Program-made: the position numbers and the translations under genes
Source: Bdellovibrionales bacterium
GTDB taxonomy: Bacteria > Bdellovibrionota > Bdellovibrionia > Bdellovibrionales > UBA1609
NCBI GenBank assembly: GCA_016716765.1
Contig: JADJVA010000020.1
Location: 868,001-932,000, forward strand
Reading direction: 5' to 3'
Length of the DNA stretch: 64,000 bases
Notes under the pieces: generated by a model
Told to the model about the DNA's origin: nothing
Seen by the model: only the letters and a program-made list of their open reading frames with translations
Database searches by the model: none
In this document: piece by piece, positions 1-8,181 of the stretch
How positions within the stretch are numbered: position 1 is the stretch's first letter
Layout: each line of letters starts with the position of its first letter

Positions 1-1060
1 GATTATGACAACTTCGACGCCAACAGGGTCCGCAGGGAACATCAGCCAATACCGCGACCCCTCTGTCATAGAAATCAATTTCGTGAGAACAGGTGGGACC
101 GAACCAGGCGACGACCCACTTTCCCAAACCAATGCCCATGTGCATCCCCAAACTATCTCCGGTGACAACGATATCACAGGCCGCTACGTTGACCAATCCC
201 TGGCGTAATCCCTCTTGCGAAGGAGACTGAATCACGGGAAGCCCCTTTCCGATTTCCAGATTTCGCGCTGTATCCTCAGGGCCTCCAAGAAGGACTATGC
301 AAACTTCATCTAAATTAAGAAGATCACGAATCAGTTCACGATGCTTTGCTATTGTCATTTTCTTATAGGGAATAGCGTGACTGCATCCCGTATTAATTCC
401 GATCAAAACTTGTCCTGCTCCAGCCCACTCATTCCGACGATTTTGAGACAGTCTTCTTTCAGACTCACTTAACTCAATGATGTAGGGATCTCTTATAAAT
501 GGGCCAAGCTCCAAACTCTCGACAAGGAGCTGTGTTTCAGGCTTTCTATTTTTGAAAAATTTCAAATGGTTATCCAATCCTATGCGCCAAAGCTCATCGG
601 CAGCCGGTGTCGCAGGCAAAATGGCCCCCGTTTTGGAGTCTGCAATAAAGCCAAAAACCCTTTCGCATTGAGTTTGTTTGGTTACCCCTATGGCTTTCAG
701 CGACTTATCCACGACGAAGCACAAATCGAATTCCCTGGATGAAAGCTCCAGCAAGTCGTTGGGATGGGTTGTTAATATTCGATCAACATACGGATTATTT
801 TCCAGAAGCTTTTCTGCAGGAGCTTGGGTTACCCATGTGATGTGACTCAATGGATATTTGCGCTTCATCGCCGAAAGAATCGATGTCGCCCTCAAAACAG
901 CTCCGAGGGCCTCCAAATGAACAATAAGGATTCGTTCGTTGATTTTTCGATAATCCACGCAATGAGAATCACAGGGACCAGGATATTGGCAGGGCTTATA
1001 CCCTGTGAATCGGCTACAATCTGACTTTACCACCGGATCATTATAAACTCGAACACCCAT
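1..1060 (-). CDS. Glycosyltransferase family 9 (LPS heptosyltransferase-like), C-terminus cut off by the window
   Basis: The reverse strand is open from the ATG at 1060 to the left edge, giving about 353 residues without a stop. The distal part reads DSLGMHMGIGLGKWVVAWFG, the nucleotide-sugar binding signature of GT9 ADP-heptose:LPS heptosyltransferases (WaaC/WaaF type), followed by GPTCSHEIDFYDRG. GT9 enzymes add heptose to the inner LPS core at the cytoplasmic face of the inner membrane. The N-terminus carries a cysteine cluster (residues about 15, 24, 30 and 34) before the first Rossmann strand ERILIVHLEALG. An in-frame GTG three codons upstream is an alternative start. The gene lies at the distal end of the lipid A gene run, 62 bp from the next gene. 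Which sugar is transferred cannot be told from sequence. Confidence 0.85.
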   Translation of the reverse strand, partial: MGVRVYNDPVVKSDCSRFTGYKPCQYPGPCDSHCVDYRKINERILIVHLEALGAVLRATSILSAMKRKYPLSHITWVTQAPAEKLLENNPYVDRILTTHPNDLLELSSREFDLCFVVDKSLKAIGVTKQTQCERVFGFIADSKTGAILPATPAADELWRIGLDNHLKFFKNRKPETQLLVESLELGPFIRDPYIIELSESERRLSQNRRNEWAGAGQVLIGINTGCSHAIPYKKMTIAKHRELIRDLLNLDEVCIVLLGGPEDTARNLEIGKGLPVIQSPSQEGLRQGLVNVAACDIVVTGDSLGMHMGIGLGKWVVAWFGPTCSHEIDFYDRGVAVLADVPCGPCWRRSCHN

Positions 1061-1122
1061 TGGATTCACGACAGCCGAGGCGAAAACAAGCCTATAGTTG
1101 AGAAAATATCAAATCTGCAATT

Positions 1123-2256
1123 CTAAAGGCTAGGCTGAAGACTTTGAAGAGATCCCACCAAAGTACCAATTTTAATCTTACTCTCTATTCGGACGGGAAA
1201 TTTTCGATCGTCCTTGGTGAGCCAAATAAAAACATCCCCAGTCTTTTGAAACACACCATCTTGCTCAAATTCAATTTTCAGGACTGATGTTTGGATGTTT
1301 TTCTCCTTAAATTCAATGGATTCTTCCCTCACAACTTCTGCCCGAAATAAAATATTCTTTCCAGAATCGGCAATCTTGAAAGCTATGACCTTTCCCTGCT
1401 TCAAACTGAAAGTCCTCAGGTAAAAGATTGCGCTCAAGACATTTTGAGAATAGGGTTCTATTTTCCAGGAAATCTTTTTGTTCTCTTCTCCCTGGTCACT
1501 GGTAACTCGCTTCTCCCAGAAATCTGCTTCGAGTTTGACAAAATCATAAACAGATCTACTTTCCTTAATCTGCTTAGACTCTTTTAAATGCACAGCCAGA
1601 TTGTAGGGCGTCAATTCCTCGTAATCCAAAAATGTTTCTGCCCAATCATCGACTGCGTAGATACGCTCAAATAAACTATGACTCTTAATACGCATTAAAA
1701 AGTGATAAGCTTTTCTGCCATTGACCTCAACCAACGGACGAGACTCCAAGGAGAGCTCCCCGGCTCTCATTCTGAAATAACTCACTGAAAGAACAATTTT
1801 CTCTCCCTGTACGAAGGGATCAACAAGAGGTCGGCGACCTAAAAATCCCTCACTGTCCTCCCCCTCAGGCTGACGCTTCCCACTGCTTCGAAATTCCACT
1901 TTGCCCTTTCTTACCTCGCCTTTTGTGACGTCGTGTTTAACCCCACCACCAGTTGCGGGGCGCTTTTTTGCAGACTTTTTCCCGAATGCTTTCATGGGTG
2001 CCTTGGACCCCTTTGCTGCATTCAGTTCTGCAGATTGAACCGGCCCCTGTGGTACGGAGGCTAAATCATCCACGGGCCTAGTCGGAGGAATTTCCTTAAC
2101 TCGAATCTTTTTGTCGTATTCTTCATTTATCTCTAGTTTTTCTACCTGTTTATATTGAAGAACGCCTGATGCGCACGAGAAGAGAAGGCAAAGTAAATAG
2201 AAAAGGAGTCCCGTGCGGACGATTCTTTTAGATTTACCCAAGTCAGGGCCCTCCAA
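1123..2256 (-). CDS. DUF3108 lipoprotein, probably periplasmic/envelope
   Basis: This 377-residue protein begins with a short basic stretch and a hydrophobic segment ending in LLFSCAS, a convincing lipobox with the acceptor cysteine near residue 28. Residues about 40-140 are rich in Lys, Pro, Gly and Ser and look like a disordered linker. The C-terminal ~230 residues (from DPFVQGEKIVLSVSYF) match the DUF3108 fold, with the typical AGELSLE and AVDDWAETFLDYE stretches. DUF3108 proteins are exported and of unknown function, often beside LPS or cell-envelope genes. It starts 3 nt after the lpxL-like gene ends, so it is most likely the distal gene of the same operon. Lipidation is inferred from the lipobox only. 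Confidence 0.8.
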   Translation of the reverse strand: MEGPDLGKSKRIVRTGLLFYLLCLLFSCASGVLQYKQVEKLEINEEYDKKIRVKEIPPTRPVDDLASVPQGPVQSAELNAAKGSKAPMKAFGKKSAKKRPATGGGVKHDVTKGEVRKGKVEFRSSGKRQPEGEDSEGFLGRRPLVDPFVQGEKIVLSVSYFRMRAGELSLESRPLVEVNGRKAYHFLMRIKSHSLFERIYAVDDWAETFLDYEELTPYNLAVHLKESKQIKESRSVYDFVKLEADFWEKRVTSDQGEENKKISWKIEPYSQNVLSAIFYLRTFSLKQGKVIAFKIADSGKNILFRAEVVREESIEFKEKNIQTSVLKIEFEQDGVFQKTGDVFIWLTKDDRKFPVRIESKIKIGTLVGSLQSLQPSL

Positions 2257-2259
2257 TTT

Positions 2260-3147
2260 CTAATGGGTGAACTTCTTCCATCGGCGATGAACCCACATCC
2301 ATTGGTCTGGATGCAGCTTCACAATTTCCTCTATCTTATCATTAAACTTCTGAGTCATGTGTACAAGAGTAGACTCTTTATTTTCCTTCTCTTCCCAGCT
2401 TAATTCGTCCTCAATCATGATAATTCCTCGACCGTCGTCCTGCCTGTAAATATAAATGGGCAAGATTGGAGAATGAGTTTTTCGTGCAATCACGGATAAC
2501 CCGAGGGCGCTCCCTGTTTCAATACCAAAAAATTTTGTTTTTACCCCAATAGGGGGTCCCATGAATTGATCCTGAACAAAAATAACAAAATCATTGGCCT
2601 TCAGGGCCCGTAAAATATCAAAACTGCTATGGCGAGCTTTGATGAAACGAGTGCCCATTTTTTCCCTCAGGCCAAACCAAAGCCGATTGATCCACTCGAT
2701 TTTAAATTCCTTGGAGATCAAATGAACGGGCAAACCCTTGAGAGAAAGCGCGGCAGTTCCAAAATCACCAGCCCCCAAATGACAGGTTAATAAGCAGACC
2801 CCACGCTTTCTATTTTGTGCTTCCAATAACTTCTCATATCCATAAATAGTGAAATGGCGAGACAAGTTCTGAGTTTTCAAAAAAGGAAAATAACAAAATT
2901 CTACAGCTGTTCGACCCATGTTACACAAAGAACGGCGGCCAATTTTCAAACGTTCATTGTATGTAAGACTTGGAAATGCTCTTTGGAGATTATCAAGAAC
3001 AAGCTGACGTCTGATACGTAAAACGTCAAACCACAAAATACCTATTAAGTCTCCCAAGCGAAGTTGGATGTGCCTTGGCAACGAAATGATGCACAAACAC
3101 ATTCCCTTAACTAACCAGGCACAAGAGTTCTGCATCCAATTTGTCAC
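2260..3147 (-). CDS. lpxL: LpxL/HtrB-family lipid A acyltransferase
   Basis: A 295-residue member of the lysophospholipid acyltransferase superfamily. It shows the HX4D catalytic motif (HLGAGD, residues about 123-128) in LLTCHLGAGDFG, and a typical second block VIFVQDQFMGPPIGVKTKFF with IYIYRQDDGRG after it. LpxL/LpxM enzymes add a secondary acyl chain to the Kdo-lipid A precursor on the inner face of the inner membrane; the N-terminal hydrophobic stretch fits membrane association. Its 5' end overlaps lpxK by 41 nt, so translation is probably coupled. Whether it is the lauroyl (LpxL) or myristoyl (LpxM) type cannot be read from sequence, so the symbol names the family. Confidence 0.85.
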   Translation of the reverse strand: MTNWMQNSCAWLVKGMCLCIISLPRHIQLRLGDLIGILWFDVLRIRRQLVLDNLQRAFPSLTYNERLKIGRRSLCNMGRTAVEFCYFPFLKTQNLSRHFTIYGYEKLLEAQNRKRGVCLLTCHLGAGDFGTAALSLKGLPVHLISKEFKIEWINRLWFGLREKMGTRFIKARHSSFDILRALKANDFVIFVQDQFMGPPIGVKTKFFGIETGSALGLSVIARKTHSPILPIYIYRQDDGRGIIMIEDELSWEEKENKESTLVHMTQKFNDKIEEIVKLHPDQWMWVHRRWKKFTH

Positions 3148-4120
3148 GTCCGTCTCCCCATAACAGTCCTAGCCTTGCCTCAAAGAGAAACCCTGTCAGG
3201 TCACTGTGCCCAATGAGTTTGATCAAATCTTTACTCGTTGTTAGCACCTTATTCACTTGGGCCTTTTTTAAATCACTCAGAATATTTCGCACATCAGGTT
3301 GAGAATAAACATGATGATCTTTAAAGATCGAATGTCCCCTCATCGAATAACCCGCCTGCTTAACTAAGGATTCGAAGGAGGAAGGATTTCCTATACCAGA
3401 AACAAGCCAAACGGCCTCGCCTTTTTCCAAAGGAATTCCCTCCGTAACTGAACGCGTTGCCAACAAACAATAGTTCACCTCTATCATTCGATCCGCCGAA
3501 ACCCATTTCTCTATTGCCTGACGCCAACCCACATAGTTTTCTTCGCTTCCTAGATTTCGCTTATTGAGAACAACAAAGTTGGCTCTTTCTAAAGAACTCA
3601 GCCTCTCCCGTGCTCTCCCTTTCGGCAAGGAATTCAAATGCCAAAGTGGGGCTGAAAGATCACAAACCACAATGTCCATTTGTCTATAAAGCCGCCGGTG
3701 TTGAAAAGCATCATCGGCGAGGATCCACCTCACTGGTGTTTGTGCTAACAAGGTCTCGCCCGCCAAAACGCGATCAGGATGAACGAACACAGGAGCATCA
3801 GGAAATCTTCTCGCCAGCATTGTCGGTTCATCGCCCCAGATTGGTATTGCATGAACATCAGATGAGACTCTCTGAACGCCCTTGTAACATCCCTTGTATC
3901 CTCGACTGATGACACCGACTGGGATTTTCAATTTCTGGGACCAGGCCACAAGGTCTGCAACAATGGGAGTTTTTCCTGTCCCACCGGCAGTGAGATTACC
4001 GACACTGACCACAGGCACACTCAGTTTGTGACTCAAACAGATGCCCGAATCATAGGACCAATTCCGCAAACTCATGACTCCCTGATAGAGGAAGCCAAAA
4101 GGATCAGAGTCCATCTTCAA
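3107..4120 (-). CDS. lpxK: Tetraacyldisaccharide 4'-kinase
   Basis: LpxK phosphorylates the 4' position of the tetraacyl-disaccharide-1-phosphate lipid A precursor using ATP at the inner membrane. The 337 residues show the Walker A loop in VGNLTAGGTGKTPIVADL (about residues 41-58) and the family signature DDAFQHRRLYRQMDIVVCD, equivalent to the usual DDGFQHR motif. The length is normal for the family. The first bases overlap lpxB by 4 nt (ATGA) and the last 41 bases overlap the acyltransferase gene. Published lipid A of Bdellovibrio bacteriovorus is phosphate-free (mannosylated), so if this is a relative the presence of lpxK implies later removal of the phosphate; that point is inference. Confidence 0.93.
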   Translation of the reverse strand: MKMDSDPFGFLYQGVMSLRNWSYDSGICLSHKLSVPVVSVGNLTAGGTGKTPIVADLVAWSQKLKIPVGVISRGYKGCYKGVQRVSSDVHAIPIWGDEPTMLARRFPDAPVFVHPDRVLAGETLLAQTPVRWILADDAFQHRRLYRQMDIVVCDLSAPLWHLNSLPKGRARERLSSLERANFVVLNKRNLGSEENYVGWRQAIEKWVSADRMIEVNYCLLATRSVTEGIPLEKGEAVWLVSGIGNPSSFESLVKQAGYSMRGHSIFKDHHVYSQPDVRNILSDLKKAQVNKVLTTSKDLIKLIGHSDLTGFLFEARLGLLWGDGRDKLDAELLCLVS

Positions 4121-5301
4121 AGGACCCTTTCATCTTTCTGAATCTTATTCTTTAAAGAAAAAAACATCTCCAGCTCCTCTGCCACTCTGACTGTTGCTCC
4201 CTTTTTTCCCAGGCGATTTTTTGCTTCATGCATTTCGAGCGACATCAACCGCCGCGCTTCTGCCGATTCGACAAGCAGGCTCAGAGATTCTCCCAGAACT
4301 GTCGGGGTGGCACGATCCTGAAAAAATTCAGGACAAGTTTCTCTACCCAAGATTAAATTGATCATTCCAAAGTACGGTATGTGTTTTACAAACTTTTTTG
4401 CTAAATATGCTGTTATGGTATTCATGCGATACATGATGTTCATGGGCTTCTCGAGAAGCCCCACTAGGAGTGTGGCTGTTCCACTAGCGGCAAGGACCAC
4501 ATCCGTCATTCTGACCATGTCGATCGGAGGCATCTGAATGATCCTCAAAGGTATACCAATATCACCTATGGCAAGCCGTAGTTTTTCCTTATCCAAAGTG
4601 GGCGCAACTAAAAGCGCCACTTTTAATCGTGGGAATTTTTTAAGAAGCCATTCGGCCGTTTCGAGTTGGATATGAAGATGATGCTTGATCTCTGAGTCAC
4701 GACTTCCCGGCATAAGCCCCAAAAGCACATCATCAGCTTTGATTCCAAAGCGATTTCGGACGCGGTCATTCTCTTCCTTATCAGAAACTCTCTCATCTAA
4801 CTCATCCAAAAGGGGGTGGCCAACAAACTGGCATGGGATTTTATGACGGTCATAAAATTCCTTTTCAAAAGGAAAGAGAACAAGCATTTTGTCTACGCAC
4901 TTTTTAATGGTCTTGACCCGTCCTTGTCTCCAGGCCCAAACTTGTGGCGAAATATAATAAACGACAGGTATTCCCAATTTCTTGAGTTTTGCTGCTAGCC
5001 GAAGATTGAAGTCGGGATAATCCAACAACAAAGCGACGTCAGGACGTCGCCTCTTTGCCTCAGACAAGAGGCTGTTAAAAGCCCCCTTTATAATACCCCA
5101 ATGAGAAATCACCTCTTGAATTCCCACAACTGCCATTTCCTCAGATTTGCCAAGGCGCTCAAATCCAAGGTCTTCCATTGCTCTGGTTCCAACACCAAAA
5201 GCTTTCATATCTCTATTTTGTTTCTTCCAATATTCAAGGAGTCGCTGAGCGTAGAGCGCACTTGAGGCCTCCGCTGCAACCACCAGCACCTGAAAACTCA
5301 T
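4117..5301 (-). CDS. lpxB: Lipid-A-disaccharide synthase
   Basis: LpxB (GT19) condenses UDP-2,3-diacylglucosamine with lipid X to form the beta-1,6 disaccharide of lipid A, peripherally bound to the inner membrane. The 394-residue product has the GT-B N-domain start VLVVAAEASSALYAQRLLEY, the conserved VVYYISPQVWAWRQGRVK block and FVGHPLLDEL, and the C-domain LLGLMPGSRDSEI and LAASGTATL motifs. In E. coli-type LpxB the first motif is GEASGD; here EASSALYA replaces GD. The gene overlaps lpxK and the oxidoreductase gene by 4 nt on each side, so the three are probably translationally coupled. Confidence 0.94.
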   Translation of the reverse strand: MSFQVLVVAAEASSALYAQRLLEYWKKQNRDMKAFGVGTRAMEDLGFERLGKSEEMAVVGIQEVISHWGIIKGAFNSLLSEAKRRRPDVALLLDYPDFNLRLAAKLKKLGIPVVYYISPQVWAWRQGRVKTIKKCVDKMLVLFPFEKEFYDRHKIPCQFVGHPLLDELDERVSDKEENDRVRNRFGIKADDVLLGLMPGSRDSEIKHHLHIQLETAEWLLKKFPRLKVALLVAPTLDKEKLRLAIGDIGIPLRIIQMPPIDMVRMTDVVLAASGTATLLVGLLEKPMNIMYRMNTITAYLAKKFVKHIPYFGMINLILGRETCPEFFQDRATPTVLGESLSLLVESAEARRLMSLEMHEAKNRLGKKGATVRVAEELEMFFSLKNKIQKDERVL

Positions 5302-6260
5302 CGAGCCACAACCCGCTCCCGACGCTGGCGAATTTCTCGATCGATCTGTTCAGCCAGTCTTAAGGCAACAAGCCCATCGTGCCCACTCACGATAGGCGCG
5401 GTTCCGCTTTGAATACAATCGACGAAAGCCGTCGTCTCTGCCAATAGGGCGTCACCCTTCTCGAGATTCCAACTCTGCTGCTCCAGAGGAACATTTTCAC
5501 CACTCCAATCTCCCGTTTTGGTCAGAAGAGACACTTCTCCCCCTCCAAAATCCATTGATAAGTACTGATTGGCTTGAAAAACTCGAAATTTTCTCTCAGA
5601 TTTTTGGGATACGCGAGAAGCAGTGATATTTGCAACTGCTCCACACTTAAATTCAACTCTCGCATTTGCAATATCGATCTCCCTTGTCAAAACGGGAGTG
5701 CCGATCGCTGAGACCGCAACTGGCTCGCTATTAACCAGGGACAAGACGACATCAAGATCATGAATCATCAAGTCAAGAACAACGGAGACATCAAAGCCGC
5801 GCGGTTTAAAGGGCGCAAGGCGATGACATTCCATAAACAAGGGATTTTTTAGCCTTTCCCTCACCGCAATAAAAGCGGGATTAAATCTCTCAATGTGCCC
5901 AACCTGAAGCTTCAAGCCATGTCTCTCGGCCAGCCGACAAAGCTCTTCACCCTCTTGGGAGTTCATCGTCATCGGCTTTTCAACTTGCACATGAACGCCA
6001 TTTTCTAAAAAAAATTTGGCAATTTCAAAATGAGAGGTCGTCGTAGAAGCAACCGTCACAGCATCCACCTGAGGAGCTAACAATCTATAATCGGCAAATG
6101 AGGGCACCCCAAGTTCACGCCCAACTTCTTGGCTCCTCTCCTCGCTTGAATCGCAGACTCCCACCAGACAGACATTGGGTAAGGCCTTGTACTTTTGGGC
6201 GTGGAATCGGCCCAGGTAACCAACTCCAATGACTGCACACCGCAAGGGGCTCTGCTTCAT
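5298..6260 (-). CDS. Gfo/Idh/MocA oxidoreductase, candidate GnnA (UDP-GlcNAc 3-dehydrogenase)
   Basis: A 320-residue NAD(P)-dependent oxidoreductase. The Rossmann motif is CAVIGVGYLGRFHAQKY, followed by the family motif VEKPMTM (EKP) near residue 95 and a C-terminal dimer domain with DLMIHDLDVVLSLV. It lies exactly between lpxB and lpxA with 4-nt overlaps on both sides. In Acidithiobacillus and Leptospira, GnnA of this family oxidises the 3-OH of UDP-GlcNAc and GnnB transaminates it, giving UDP-GlcNAc3N for amide-linked lipid A. Gene position and fold therefore suggest GnnA, and Bdellovibrio lipid A is reported to contain diaminoglucose. No GnnB-type (DegT/ArnB) aminotransferase is visible in this window. 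The family assignment is firm; the substrate is inferred. Confidence 0.8.
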   Translation of the reverse strand: MKQSPLRCAVIGVGYLGRFHAQKYKALPNVCLVGVCDSSEERSQEVGRELGVPSFADYRLLAPQVDAVTVASTTTSHFEIAKFFLENGVHVQVEKPMTMNSQEGEELCRLAERHGLKLQVGHIERFNPAFIAVRERLKNPLFMECHRLAPFKPRGFDVSVVLDLMIHDLDVVLSLVNSEPVAVSAIGTPVLTREIDIANARVEFKCGAVANITASRVSQKSERKFRVFQANQYLSMDFGGGEVSLLTKTGDWSGENVPLEQQSWNLEKGDALLAETTAFVDCIQSGTAPIVSGHDGLVALRLAEQIDREIRQRRERVVAR

Positions 6261-7048
6261 CGAGCAATTCCCTTTTTGGACTGACGAACAAATTCCAATA
6301 GTCTTCCAATTTCATCAGACGGCTGGCAAAGCCGCTCAATTTTTTCAATAGCCTCTTCAATTGTTCCCTCGCCTCTAATCAAAAATCGAATAGCCCGATG
6401 AATGCTTTCAATTGTCTCCTTAGAAAATCCAGAACGCTCCAATCCAATTTTGTTCGTGGCCCTTATTGTCGCGTAATTGCCAGAGGCAATTGAATAGGGA
6501 AGAATATCTTTATTCACAGCCGTATCACCGGCAATATAACAGTGCGTACCCAAAGTGATAAACTGGCTAAACAAACATCCACCGCTGATTTTCACGTGAT
6601 CCTCAACTATGACATGACCAGCAAATTGGGCACAATTGGCGACAACAACCTCATTGCCAATCTTGCAATCGTGAGCCAAGTGAACATAGGCCATAAGAAG
6701 GCAATTGTTACCAATAAGCGTCGTTCCTCCTCCTTTGGGAGTACCTAAGTTCAAAGTGCAGAACTCGCGAATCGTATTATTATCACCAATTATGAGCTTT
6801 GTGACTTCACCTTTATAAGTGAGGTCCTGAGGAGGAGTTCCGACCGCAGCGCCTTGAAGAAAGTGGTTACCGCTCCCAATTTCAACAATTCCGGCCTCAT
6901 TTCCAATGACAACATGACTCTCGACCACACAGCCTTTCCCAATTTTTGTTCTTCCCTTGATCACGGAATAGGGACCGATAGACACGTCCTCCGCTAGATC
7001 TGCCTCTTTTGAGACAATGGCTGTAGGATGTATAGACAATTTACTCAC
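6257..7048 (-). CDS. lpxA: UDP-N-acetylglucosamine acyltransferase
   Basis: LpxA starts lipid A synthesis by moving 3-hydroxyacyl chains from acyl-ACP to the 3 position of UDP-GlcNAc (or UDP-GlcNAc3N). The 263 residues are dominated by left-handed beta-helix hexapeptide repeats (HPTAIVSKEADLAEDVSIGP onward). The catalytic histidine lies in YVHLAHDCKIGNEVVVANCA, and the C-terminal helical domain starts at LERSGFSKETI. The usual HRGT segment is replaced by NLGT in CTLNLGTPKGGG, which may bear on substrate choice. It overlaps the Gfo/Idh gene by 4 nt and follows fabZ by 9 nt. No lpxC or lpxD gene lies in this cluster. Confidence 0.95.
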   Translation of the reverse strand: MSKLSIHPTAIVSKEADLAEDVSIGPYSVIKGRTKIGKGCVVESHVVIGNEAGIVEIGSGNHFLQGAAVGTPPQDLTYKGEVTKLIIGDNNTIREFCTLNLGTPKGGGTTLIGNNCLLMAYVHLAHDCKIGNEVVVANCAQFAGHVIVEDHVKISGGCLFSQFITLGTHCYIAGDTAVNKDILPYSIASGNYATIRATNKIGLERSGFSKETIESIHRAIRFLIRGEGTIEEAIEKIERLCQPSDEIGRLLEFVRQSKKGIAR

Positions 7049-7057
7049 TCCAGAAAA

Positions 7058-7555
7058 TCAGTTGGACTGGGAACTCACGTCTGTCATATAGGCCATAATT
7101 TCAGCCTCAGCAACCTTTTGATCGTCCACCTCAATATAGCAACCCATCAGAATCATGCTCTTTCGCTCGCGCAAAATTTCAGCCTTTATGATCATGGAAT
7201 CTCCTGGTACGACGGGAGCCCGAAATTTGGCATTTCTGATAAAGGCAATCGCCACATCCATCGGTGGATCTGTTGATCGATAGGCCGCCAATGCGCCCGC
7301 TTGAGCCATCGCCTCAATGAGAATAACGCCCGGCACCACTGATCGATGAGGAAAGTGCCCCGTAAAAAAATGCTCATTGATAGTCACGTTCTTGAGGGCA
7401 ATAATTTTCCCCCCCTCGCGCGATTTTGGAGAGGGACCTTCAGTCCTAGAAATCAGCTTATCCACAAAGAAAAAAGGATACCTGTGAGGAAGAATTTTTT
7501 GAATTTGATCTGCCCTCATACCCGGTTCTAACGGAAATCCCATTCCCAACCCCAA
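7058..7555 (-). CDS. fabZ: 3-hydroxyacyl-ACP dehydratase FabZ
   Basis: FabZ dehydrates 3-hydroxyacyl-ACP in fatty acid elongation and so competes with LpxA for 3-hydroxyacyl-ACP. The 165-residue hot-dog protein has the classical ILPHRYPFFFVDKL start, the catalytic histidine in FFTGHFPHRSVVPGVILIEA (glutamate of the active site follows), and AMAQAGALAA. Initiation could also be at the internal methionines at residues 5 or 13, which would give a more usual length. Its place directly upstream of lpxA is a common arrangement. The gene is spaced 37 nt from skp and probably belongs to the same transcript. Confidence 0.94.
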   Translation of the reverse strand: MGLGMGFPLEPGMRADQIQKILPHRYPFFFVDKLISRTEGPSPKSREGGKIIALKNVTINEHFFTGHFPHRSVVPGVILIEAMAQAGALAAYRSTDPPMDVAIAFIRNAKFRAPVVPGDSMIIKAEILRERKSMILMGCYIEVDDQKVAEAEIMAYMTDVSSQSN

Positions 7556-7592
7556 TTCATCTTTATTAAATGTAATTGTACGAATTCAAAAA

Positions 7593-8117
7593 CTACTTCG
7601 CTGCTTCGAAGTCTTTAATCAAGCGGTCTGTCAGGTCGACCTCCTTTATCGCAAAAAGAACATTCTGCTCAGACTTCTCCAGGATCATTGTGTAGCCTTC
7701 CTTCTGCGCCACTTTTTCAAGAATTTCCCTCAATTTTTTTACAATCGGTAACGTCAAATCACGTTCCTTTTTCTGAATCTCCAGCTGACTTTGACCGACC
7801 AACTCCTGATATTTCATCATCTGTGTGCGAATTTCATTGGTCTTCTTTTCTTTTACTTCATCAGAAAGAACCAACTTCTTTTTTTCAAAATCTTCATTCA
7901 TTGCCTTGATATCGGCTTCCTTCTTTTCAAGTTCTTTCTTTTTCTTGTTGAATTCTGCTTCAAGAGTTTCCTTTGCCTTTTTCCCAACTGTGGTCGTTTG
8001 AATTGCTTTTTGCATATCCACATAACCAAGTTTCAGGGGTGTCTCCGCCCATACAGAAGCAGAAAGAGCGAACAATACCATCCCGATAACACCTTTGCTG
8101 AACCTTGAAAATATCAC
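7593..8117 (-). CDS. skp: Periplasmic chaperone Skp/OmpH
   Basis: Skp holds unfolded outer-membrane proteins in the periplasm on their way to the Bam complex. The 174-residue product has a signal peptide (basic MIFSRFSKG, then a hydrophobic core, cleavage predicted after SVWA). Next comes the family opening LKLGYVDMQKAIQTTTVGKK, followed by a long highly charged coiled coil (about residues 45-125) that forms the tentacle arms of the trimer. Its position immediately downstream of bamA and upstream of fabZ/lpxA is the canonical proteobacterial order. Confidence 0.93.
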   Translation of the reverse strand: MIFSRFSKGVIGMVLFALSASVWAETPLKLGYVDMQKAIQTTTVGKKAKETLEAEFNKKKKELEKKEADIKAMNEDFEKKKLVLSDEVKEKKTNEIRTQMMKYQELVGQSQLEIQKKERDLTLPIVKKLREILEKVAQKEGYTMILEKSEQNVLFAIKEVDLTDRLIKDFEAAK

Positions 8118-8181
8118 TTTATTTACCTCACTTTAGCCTGGTCAATAATTAGTCTACGAAATCCGCTCATTAAAACACAAT

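Noticed and set aside
5..1024. Plus-strand frames at 5-208 and 824-1024
   Set aside because: They are antisense to the well-supported GT9 gene on the minus strand.
7791..8108. 105-codon plus-strand frame
   Set aside because: Antisense shadow of the skp coiled coil, rich in Phe/Leu as expected for the complement of Lys/Glu codons.
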